From positions 1,427,001 to 1,491,000 of the forward strand of contig CM055188.1 of NCBI GenBank assembly GCA_029224185.1: a stretch of DNA of 64,000 nt, read 5' to 3'. This DNA comes from Karalla daura (Eukaryota > Chordata > Actinopteri > Chaetodontiformes > Leiognathidae). The notes below the pieces were generated by a model, which was not told the DNA's origin, did not search any database, and saw only the letters and a list, made by a program, of their open reading frames with translations. Shown in pieces: positions 1 to 6,932 of the stretch (positions are counted from its first letter, which is position 1; the number at the start of each line of letters is the position of its first letter). Made by a program: the position numbers and the translations under genes.

Positions 1-881
1 TCAGCAAAGCTGTTTAATGTATTGTGGGCAATATATATATTGAGTGTCACTCGAACAGGGAACTGAAACTACAGCCCTTTTCCTCTCTAGGTCCAACCAT
101 ACTAATCCCATAGCAGCACTTTGAAGCACAGGGCATTGGTGCTAAAAACTGATGTAACATTTAGACCAATAACTCTAGTCCACCCTCTGTATATATTGCC
201 TCTCAATGCCATTCCTCTTCTAATTGGTTAAGACCTTCTCCACCCCTTCGAACCATATATTGATTTCAAGCGTCTGCACATCTCAGCACAGGTCTGGCAA
301 CCTCTGCCAGACTCTTCTCCTTACCCTAACAAGGTGAACTCCAGTGTTACATTCTCAACTGTGAAACTGTATCAACCCCAAAGGACATGAGAAGGGGGTT
401 CCAAGTGAACCCAACCCAATGCAATGATCAAACCCAAACCAGACTTTATGTCACAAGTTGAATGGGTTCTGACTGAAGCTGATGCTCAGGTCATACACAA
501 TGTCATTAAAAGGAAGCTTTGGCAATTCTGCGCAGAATTAGTCCCCTCCCGACCTACCCTTTCCGTCTGTGCCATTACTCAGCGTCATCGGCCACAGGCA
601 CCACACCCGCACATGCTCCTTAAGGTCACGCCTGCTTTTTCTGAATCTGAACTTGTCTCCTTCCAGGCTCTTGATCCTGCCATGAGTGAAATGCAACTTT
701 GCTTGTTTGATCCTGCATCCCACAATGTCTTCAACAGTAATCTGAACTCTATAACCAGCCTGCAACACCCCAACAATGCACGTCAAGTGTTACAAGTCAA
801 CAGTACTCTTGTGCATGTCTCTGCTGTACACACTTCACATGCATTCATGGTACCCACAGCCACAGGGAGGTGATGCTAGTG
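1..881. other. Left flank, unrecognised non-array sequence
   Basis: I recognise no gene, RNA or repeat family here. The stretch has mixed composition with a short TA run near 31-40. It holds one 149-codon open frame, listed separately. It ends where the CAAGT-like tail of a minus-strand retrotransposon begins. Confidence 0.5.
424..873 (+). other. Unrecognised 149-codon open frame
   Basis: The frame runs from ATG to TGA without interruption. The predicted protein has no signal peptide, membrane segment, metal-binding cluster or catalytic motif that I can see. No splice or polyadenylation context supports it. It directly precedes a LINE 3' tail, so it could be a chance frame, an exon-like fragment or part of an old mobile element. 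I would not call it a gene without transcript or homology support. Confidence 0.12.
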
Positions 882-1193
882 CAAGTGAAGTCAAGTCAGT
901 TCATTTATATAGCACATTTAAAAACAACAGCAGTTGATACAAAGTGCTTTGCAACACAGGCTAAGCACATTTCATACAGTAGCTCAGCACAGCTCAGTGC
1001 TGGGGCGAGTGGAAGGATTACAACACACAGGATCCACTCAAATACATAAAGCAAATCAATCAATAAGAGTATCTTCAGATACTTCATTAAAAGCAAGAGA
1101 ATAGAGATCAGTCTTAAGAGATGATTTAAAACTACAGAATATAGGATATGACATGATTAGTGGGGGTAGTCTGGGGGCAACTGCAGAGAAGGC
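882..1193 (-). mobile_element. 3' end of a degraded fish-type LINE (RT C-terminus and 3' UTR)
   Basis: Read on the minus strand, about 1193 to 1074 translates without a stop into a peptide containing FSAVAPRL and SFKSSLKTDLYSLAFNE. This matches the pattern typical of the C-terminal end of reverse transcriptases of teleost non-LTR retrotransposons. After it comes a 3' UTR containing AAAGCACTTTG and a GTGCTATATAAATGAA-like stretch. It ends in an imperfect repeat of TTGAC (CAAGT on the plus strand) at about 882-898. Such short-repeat 3' tails are usual for fish LINEs and the SINEs they mobilise. The usual W-N-x-L-P segment after APRL is disrupted, so the copy is dead. The clade cannot be assigned by eye. 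Confidence 0.65.
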
Positions 1194-1199
1194 TCAGTC

Positions 1200-1380
1200 A
1201 CCATAGTTAATGAGGCTGGTGTGAGGGACACCTAGAAGATTATGGGAGGATGACCTGAAAGACCTGGAGATGGAACAAGGAGATAAAAGCCGTGTGATGT
1301 GGGATGGACCTGCCCTTGTAGAGCTTTTAAAACAGTATGAATTTGAACTCAATTCTACATTTTACAGGCAGGTAGAGTAC
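1200..1380 (+). repeat. Probable teleost dispersed-repeat fragment (SINE/LINE-derived)
   Basis: The stretch with GACCTGGAGATGGAACAAGG, then a TTTTAAAAC motif, TTTGAACTCAATTCTA and TTTTACAGGCAGG resembles the common fish element segment in which a pol III- or LINE-derived repeat reads roughly 'TTTAAAA...AATTTTAAATTCAATTCT...ACAGG-AGCCA'. The match is from memory and imperfect. It lies between two pieces of a minus-strand LINE, so it may be nested in that LINE or replace its missing middle. Confidence 0.4.
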
Positions 1381-1381
1381 C

Positions 1382-1513
1382 ATGCTTAAAGCCAGAGGGA
1401 ACAGCACCAATGAGTAAGGAAGTATTCACTATGGCAAGAATAAGAGAGCATATGAGGGCTAAAATGTCTTTGAAAAGACGGGAGAGAAAAACGTCAGACT
1501 CTAGGTCTATGGG
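1382..1513 (-). mobile_element. Reverse-transcriptase fragment of a degraded LINE
   Basis: On the minus strand this translates to a peptide containing PIDLESDVF, a run of aliphatic residues, and AIVNTSLLIGAVPSGFKHG. The order P-x-D, then (I/V)(I/V)N-x-SL-x-x-G-x-(V/F)P-x-x-FK-H/x is the familiar early-palm motif of non-LTR reverse transcriptases in fish, just upstream of the region that would hold the catalytic FxDD box. Nothing resembling the rest of the palm follows. It breaks at about 1382 into the plus-strand repeat fragment. Orientation matches the RT C-terminal piece at 1074-1193, so both may be remains of one LINE with most of the RT core deleted. Confidence 0.6.
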
Positions 1514-2101
1514 CCTGTTTGTTGTTAAGTTTACATGGTTATTGGGACTGCCGTATGGCCACGTGGGATTGGAGTACACTGGAATATAACAGGACGAGCA
1601 TGAACAGTGGCAAGTTGTGTGAGGAATAGTCCAGCTCAGAGGCTCCTGATGCAATTCCCTGCTGTAGAACAAAGCAGCCAGAGGCACCAGCCAGACGACC
1701 CCCTGGGTCGTTGCGTGCACAGTCAGGAGCTCCAGCTGTCCGGACCTCACTGCTGCTGCATCAAGGAGCACACATAAGACGCTTACAGCATATATCCAGA
1801 CCGCTCTCCACAGCAGCTGACAGTCGCCACTGCCGCTTTGAGTGCTGCACTGTAGTCCTGTTAAGGGCCCAAGCCTAACACTTGGTTGCAAAAGAGTTGA
1901 TTCCCAAAAGACAGATTTTCCTGAGTTTGGTCTGCTGCCCAGAGATCATCTCACCACTCTAACTCAGACCCCCCACAGATGACAGTCAGCTCCTGCCATC
2001 AGGATTGCAGATCCTGAGAGAAGAAAGGACGAGGCAAAGCCCATGCTAGATAGCACCCAGGGGCTGAAACCCTCAAATCTCCTCATAACTCCAAGACTCA
2101 T
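1514..2101. other. Flank without recognised features
   Basis: An open frame continues leftward on the minus strand from 1891 into the RT fragment, but its N-terminal part shows no family signature. I see nothing else here that I can name. Confidence 0.45.
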
Positions 2102-2134
2102 TATGCCACAAACCATGGTGTGGTTTGTGGCATA
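2102..2134. other. Perfect 14-bp inverted repeat with 5-nt loop
   Basis: The left arm TATGCCACAAACCA (2102-2115) and right arm TGGTTTGTGGCATA (2121-2134) are exact reverse complements around the loop TGGTG. The hairpin is isolated in unrecognised flank. It could be the centre of an old palindromic MITE or a chance replication-generated inverted duplication. Confidence 0.85.
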
Positions 2135-2290
2135 GACACCGGTCACCCACAGACCACATCACCACAGAGACAGGACATGCAGCAACAAGCTGAGCTAATC
2201 CATCTAAGACCAGCTTCTGTCACTTCCCCTTTGTTTCCTGTGAGTCTCTGCAGACCACGTGGTCACATGCATGCGCACCTACCCGTGTAT

Positions 2291-2369
2291 GGACACGCGC
2301 TCACTCACACACATACACCCACACACAAATATACACACATACATAAACACATCCATACACAGACACGCA
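2291..2369. repeat. Imperfect AC-rich microsatellite
   Basis: A run of CACA, CATA and CACG dinucleotide units interrupted by T, C and G, typical of a decayed vertebrate (AC)n tract. The 94-codon plus-strand frame crossing it (2120-2404) is an artefact of the repeat. Confidence 0.85.
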
Positions 2370-3068
2370 AGTTTGTACATCTTTGTTGTCTGTTTGATCA
2401 ATAATAGTGTTATTTTGTCTAGGGTTTCTGTTTAGTTTTAGTACAGTTAAAATGGTCAGTAACAATCTTTGATCCAATGTTGGAACGATCAATACCGTGA
2501 CTGAAGCGTGATTGTTGAACCAGCTGAAGTCTGCAGTTATTGAACATGCACAACAATTGCTAAGCCAGGCCAGTGCTCTTATTTACAGGGCGGTGCCCCA
2601 ATTCAAATTTAATAACAACAATTAAAGCTCCAAGCAGCTGTGAACAGGTCTTTGCATTTGCGCCCATAGGTGTTCTGGCAACCGCAGCGTTAATGCACGT
2701 AATAGACCATCCTAATACTCTTCTCTTTTTTATCAAATCTTGAAGAGTAATCTCTTCTGGGCAAAGCAGCATCCCTGTGATTCTGTGATATCTGTGATTC
2801 TGTGATATTCTGCATCTCTCTGCTATGGCTGCCATACAGCTACAGCCCTTGACAGAAAAAAGCTGTTCTGAATTTTAGATAGCAATGCCATTTAGGTGAT
2901 GCTTTCACAATATGAAGTTCATGGGATGAAATTTCAAGGTGTACTCAGGTGACAAGTGCTGTATAGAAAAAGCAACATTTGACCATTGAAAAAAAATGTC
3001 CGACTTCCCTTCCACCTCACACCATCAGTGAGAAGTGGAAGAGACTTTTTTGTGCATCTGGACAAACT
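2370..3068. other. Flank, no recognised gene
   Basis: Apart from the small tandem duplication at 2775-2808 I find nothing I can name. Minus-strand frames at 2560-2835 and 2934-3176 show no protein family signature. Confidence 0.4.
2775..2808. repeat. 17-bp exact tandem duplication
   Basis: CTGTGATTCTGTGATAT occurs twice back to back (2775-2791 and 2792-2808). Each copy is itself built of two related CTGTGAT halves, so it looks like a small slippage-derived minisatellite. Confidence 0.9.
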
Positions 3069-3300
3069 ATAGACTGTATATAAAAGATGGACGTAGTCTT
3101 CCAGTACGGAAAATGAGACCAACGCGGAAGTGACTTTTTTTGCAATACCATGGTGATCTGCTACACACCCAGTCAAAAAATGTCACTTTCAATCATGAAA
3201 TACTCATTCAATAATTTTTTTTCACATCCCATAGAGGTTTCATCAGCTAAGGTTTCATGTGCCAGTGTGTAATATGGCGGTCAATTTGAATAAAATTCCA
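3069..3300. repeat. Probable dispersed fish repeat
   Basis: The stretch contains ATAGACTGTATATAAAAGAT, TGGACGTAG and, about 200 bp on, AATATGGCGG. I associate these with a repeat seen often in introns and intergenic DNA of teleosts. I cannot see termini or a target-site duplication and cannot name the family. Confidence 0.4.
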
Positions 3301-3547
3301 TCATTGATTATGTAGCGCTCCTTTGCTACTGTTTATAGCAATAGATAGGGGTTGACTACCCTAGGTTCTGTATAATATATATTTATTAGGTTATAGCTTT
3401 GTAAGGTGCACAATAATTAAAGTAGCCAGCTGTTAAATAAATGTAAATGACACTTTAATAGACACACATAAAACAATAATACAATAATAAACCCAACAAT
3501 ATTTGGGTTTTTGCTATTGATCCAATTCTCTCTTTTTTATACTAATT
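3301..3547. other. AT-rich flank adjoining the array
   Basis: AT-rich sequence with a short TATATAT run near 3376 and AATAAT-rich stretches around 3470-3490. It ends ...TACTAATT directly against the first AGTGCTCCG of the array. The final TT matches the TT found between array copies, so this is a candidate for the original insertion or expansion point. Confidence 0.55.
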
Positions 3548-4078
3548 AGTGCTCCGAAAAGGAGCACTATTATTCTACACCGTGTTTATTCTTCTTCTTA
3601 TTAGTGCTCCGAAAAGGAGCACTACTATTCTACACCGTGTTTATTAGTGCTCCGAAAGGGAACACTATTACTCTCCACCGTGTTTATTCTTCTTCTTCTT
3701 ATTAGTGCTCCGAAAAGGAGCACTATTATTCTACACCGTGTTTATTCTTCTTATTGTTAGTGCTCCGAAAGGGAGCACTATTACTCTCCACCGTGTTTAT
3801 TAGTGCTCCGAAAAGGAGCACTATTATTCTACACCGTGTTTATTCTTCTTATTATTAGTGCTCCGAAAGGGAGCACTATTATTCTACACCGTGTTTATTC
3901 TTCTTATTATTAGTGCTCCGAAAGGGAGCACTATTACTCTCCACCGTGTTTATTCTTCTTCTTATTATTAGTGCTCCGAAAGGGAGCACTATTACTCTCC
4001 ACCGTGTTTATTCTTCTTATTAGTGCTCCGAAAAGGGGCACTATTATTCTACACCGTGTTTATTCTTCTTATTATTAT
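3548..4078 (+). repeat. Minisatellite cluster before U1, 10 monomers plus TTA tract
   Basis: Monomers begin at 3548, 3603, 3646, 3704, 3759, 3802, 3857, 3912, 3970 and 4022, spaced 43-58 bp. Two sequence types alternate: one reads CCGAAAAGGAGC with TATTATTCTACACC, the other CCGAAAGGGAGC with TATTACTCTCCACC. The monomer at 3857 is a hybrid of the two. Most monomers hold a hairpin AGTGCTCC / GGAGCACT. It is broken in those at 3646 (GGGAACACT) and 4022 (GGGGCACT). This is the largest cluster in the window and sits at the outer edge of the array. Confidence 0.95.
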
Positions 4079-5237
4079 AGCGAAATTTCGGTCGAGCGTA
4101 TCTCGAGAACCGCTGATCGCAGACACACAAACCATACATCAAAACGTGCGGCTCGGACCCGGCAAGTGTGCTTTCCTTCGACCCCAACAAAATTCCAGTT
4201 TTTGGCCCCTGGCGGGGCCAAAAACTGGCAAAATCAGTTAATTGGCCGCTGTCGCCAAACCATCCAGATTCTGGACAAGTTAAAAAGAAGAATTGTTCGG
4301 GACGCTCTCCCGCATGCGTTGGTATATAGCAGCCTAAAAATTGACAAAGATTGACGAAAAAATAACAGTTTTTAGCCAAAAAGTGCTGAGAAAGAGCAAA
4401 AAATCCCATAAGAAATGAATGGGAAAAACCAGAAAATTCAAAAAATCGCCCTCAAACAAACATTCGCTGCCAAGCCATACGTTGTCGTAGAAACTTCGTT
4501 CAAACTTCAAAACGCAGGAAAACTTGTCGTCTCTGCCCGTACCCGACAGCGTGTTGATACCTTGTGTCGTTTTTCATCCAGGCCGTCTCAAAAACACGTG
4601 GGTTTGGCGTTTTTTGAAAAGTTAGAGTGGGGAGAGACCAACTGTCAGAGTGCGGGATGACTGAAAAATCACCTCTCATTTTGCTCTTTTCACGCTGCTC
4701 CCGGCCAAACCGTAAGCAGTAGACAAATTCTTTTTTCCAGTTTTGTAGGCAAATTTGTGCTCTCTCGTGCGATGCCGGCCATGAACCCGAGCGCTATGTA
4801 AAATTTAAACGGCGAGCCTCAGAGTCAGGCCAGCGCAGCCTCTTCTCTCCATAAGCCCCCATTCATTTTCCAACCACTTCGATCAAAGTTGAACTTTACA
4901 CTTCTACTCGCGACTGTGGCCTCAGTTTTCATAGTAGACACACCAAATCGCATCAGGGCATTCCTCAGACTGTCCCCTGCGTGACGGTGTGTTTGTATTG
5001 CAGATAGGTGCAAGCGTTGTCTCCCGAGAGCCAAATGTTTAGCACTTGGGCAATTTCGCTTTTTCCCATAAGAATGAATGGGGAAATCGGAACGCCTCAA
5101 ACAAAAATGCGCTACGTCGCCATACTTTGAGGTAGAAACTTCATTTCAATTTTAAAAATTCAAGAAACTTGTGGTGTGTCTGTGTACCGAGTTTCATGTC
5201 GATAGCTTGTATTGTTTTTCACCAGCACCTTCTCAAA
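4079..5237 (+). repeat. Block A of U1 (reference copy)
   Basis: Hairpin-rich head, then sub-block P starting at the CCCATAAGAAATGAATGGG motif (4405), then sub-block Q starting at CCCATAAGAATGAATGGGG (5065). P and Q share the same order of motifs for roughly 190 bp: CCCATAAGAA, CTCAAACAAA, GTAGAAACTTC, AACTTGT, TTTTTCA, TCTCAAA. They are therefore an older duplication. The block ends at CACCTTCTCAAA, the point at which A joins B or the tail in other copies. Confidence 0.85.
4195..4228 (+). other. 34-bp perfect hairpin with inverted loop (U1)
   Basis: Arms CCAGTTTTTGGCCCC and GGGGCCAAAAACTGG are exact reverse complements around the loop TGGC. All other copies have the loop GCCA, GTCA or GCTA. 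TGGC is the reverse complement of GCCA, so the whole hairpin has been flipped in U1. Confidence 0.95.
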
Positions 5238-6333
5238 CACACTTTGGTCAAAATGACACAGACCAAGGGTCTGCAGACAGTCACCGTCGTCATGGCAACC
5301 GCTGCTTTATATGGGGCCCTTATGGAAAAAAACCTTTAAATCGCGACTGTGGGCAAACGATCCAGATTCTGGACAAGTTGAATAGAAGATTTGTTCGGGA
5401 CGCTCTCCCGCACGCGTTGGTGTATAACAATCCGAAATCGGACAAAGATTGACGAAAAAATAACACTTTTTGGCTAAAAAGTTTTCCGAAGGAGCAAAAA
5501 ATCCCATAAGAAATGAATGGGAAAATCCAGAAAATTCAAAAAATCACCCTCAAACAAACATTCGCTGTAAAGCCGTGCGTTGATGTAGAAACTTCATTCA
5601 AACTCTAAAACGCTGGAAAACTTGTGGTCTCTGCCCGTACCCGACAGCGTGTCGATACCTTGTATGGTTTTTCATCCAGGCCCTCTCAAAAACACGTGGG
5701 TTTGGCGTTTTCGATGCAGCTCGAGTGGGGAGAGACCAACTGTGAATTTGGGATCGCTGAAGAATCACTTCTCATTTTGCTCTTTTCACGCTGCTCCCGG
5801 CCAAACCGTAAGCAGTAGACAAACTATTTTTTCCACTTTTGTAGGCAAATTTGTGCTCTCTCGGGAGATGCTGGCCATAAACCTGAGCGCTTTGTAAAAT
5901 TTAAACGGCGAACCTCAGAGTCAGGCCAGCGCAGCCTCTTCTCTCCATAAGGCCCCATTCATTTTCCAACCACTGCGATCGAAGTTAAACTTTACACTTC
6001 TACTCGCGACTGTGGCCTCAGTTTTCATCGTACACACACCAAATCGCATCAGGGTGTTCCTGAGACTGTCCCCTGCGTGACGGTGTGTTCGAATTGCAGA
6101 TAGGTGCAAGCGTTGTCTCCCTAGAGCCATATGTTTAGCACTTGGCCAATTTCGCTTTTTCCCATAAGAATGAATGGGGAAATCGGAACGCCTCAAACAA
6201 AAATGCGCTACGTCGCCATACTTTGAGGTAGAAACTTCATTTTAATTTCAAAAATTCAAGAAACTTGTGGTCTGTCAGTGTACCGGGTTTCATGTCGATA
6301 GCTTGTATCGTTTTTCACCAGCACCTTCTCAAA
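5238..6333 (+). repeat. Block B of U1 (reference copy)
   Basis: 1096 bp, a diverged duplicate of block A. The GATCCAGATTCTGGACAAG segment, the CCCATAAG motifs (5503 and 6161) and the CACCTTCTCAAA end all recur at 1096-1098 bp from their A counterparts. B-specific marks are TTGAATAGAAGATTTG, the short hairpin TCCGA-AA-TCGGA, and TTTTCGATGCAGCTCGAG in place of A's TTTTTTGAAAAGTTAGAG. Confidence 0.85.
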
Positions 6334-6622
6334 GCTCATTTGGTGAATTCCCTGCTACTCTCTCTCCTCTGCTGACAGTGTCCTGCTGGAGCAGGCTGAC
6401 TGATGACCTCATACAGACACACAAACACTTCAGGCACACTCACACACACACTCGGTCTCTCTCACACATGCATGTTAATACAAAGTTATGGCCGAAAAGA
6501 GCAATTCTCCTTCGGCTCTGGCGGGGGGGTGGGGGGGGGGGGGGGTTGGGGCAGCTCGTGACTCGATGGTGGGCACAGGTTTCGGAGCACTCTCGAAATT
6601 TCAGCGCGCTGGAATTTTCTAG
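6334..6622 (+). repeat. 3' tail of U1 (reference copy)
   Basis: The order is GAATTCCCTGC, hairpin CCTGC-TGGA-GCAGG, a CACACTCACACACACACTC tract, hairpin GCCGAA (6491-6496) / TTCGGC (6511-6516), a G-run with T interruptions, GTGGGCACAGG, TTTCGGAGCACT (6580-6591), a stem-loop (6595-6618) and CTAG (6619-6622). No block A or B homology is seen here. The tail is shared by all length classes, though the short class lacks its first part. Confidence 0.88.
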
Positions 6623-6636
6623 TTAGTGCTCCGAAA
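6580..6636 (+). other. Unit-end inverted repeat enclosing terminal stem-loop
   Basis: TTTCGGAGCACT (6580-6591) is the exact reverse complement of AGTGCTCCGAAA (6625-6636), the first 12 bases of the next copy. Between them lies a stem-loop, GAAATTTCAG (6595-6604) and CTGGAATTTT (6609-6618) around the loop CGCG, with one internal and one terminal G:T pair. It abuts CTAG. A 12-bp inverted pair at the 5' end and subterminal 3' end plus a terminal 3' hairpin is the layout known for Helentron/Helitron2 elements. The family identity is inference. Confidence 0.7.
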
Positions 6637-6894
6637 AGGAGCACTATTATTCTACACCGTGTTTATTCTTCTTCTTATTAGTGCTCCGAAAGGGAGCACT
6701 ATTACTCTCCACCGTGTTTATTCTTCTTCTTATTAGTATTATTATTAGTGCTCCGAAAGGGAGCACTATTACTCTCCACCGTGTTTATTCTTCTTATTAG
6801 TGCTCCGAAAGGGAGCACTATTACTCTCCACCGTGTTTATTCTTCTTATTAGTGCTCCGAAAGGGAGCACTATTACTCTCCACCGTGTTTATTC

Positions 6895-6931
<37 letters not shown>
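6625..6931 (+). repeat. Minisatellite cluster before U2, 5 monomers plus 12 TTA repeats
   Basis: Monomers start at 6625 (CCGAAAAGG type) and 6680, 6747, 6799, 6851 (CCGAAAGGG type). The TTA run at about 6895-6930 has 12 repeats and is among the longest here. Confidence 0.93.

Positions 6932-6932
<1 letters not shown>

Larger units (their letters stand above)
4079..6622 (+). repeat. Array unit U1 (A+B, full tail)
   Basis: Outermost copy, 2544 bp. Its head is the most diverged of all copies. It has GGACCCGGC where others have GGCCCCGGC, GACCCCAAC for GACCCCGAC, CGCATGCG for CGCACGCG, and AACAGTTTTT for AACACTTTTT. Its 34-bp hairpin carries an inverted loop. Poor homogenisation at the array edge is the simplest reading. 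Unit sub-blocks are mapped here: A 4079-5237, B 5238-6333, tail 6334-6622. Confidence 0.93.

Noticed and set aside
1355..1891. 178-codon minus-strand intact gene
   Set aside because: Only its last third resembles a reverse transcriptase, and the frame ends where another repeat begins. It is a LINE remnant, not a gene.
2120..2404. 94-codon plus-strand gene
   Set aside because: Its second half is the translation of the AC microsatellite. There is no other support.
3548..4078. CRISPR-like array of regularly spaced hairpin repeats
   Set aside because: The segments between hairpins are not unique spacers but the same monomer sequence. The surroundings are vertebrate-type, with no cas genes, and the hairpin motif is the end of the satellite unit.
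3548..4080. Classical DNA transposon with terminal inverted repeats (MITE)
   Set aside because: The 12-bp inverted pair is asymmetric: one copy is terminal at the 5' side, the other is internal to a 3' stem-loop. No target-site duplication is visible at unit junctions.
4319..4334. TATA-box promoter at GGTATATAGCAGCC in block A
   Set aside because: Block B has GGTGTATAAC at the same place and there is no other promoter or transcript evidence. A six-base AT match is expected by chance.
4044..4409. Multi-copy gene encoding the conserved minus-strand protein over the unit head
   Set aside because: The frame reads through a perfect DNA hairpin and varies at its end with a one-base A deletion. 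It has no domain signature, and equally long frames lie on the opposite strand.
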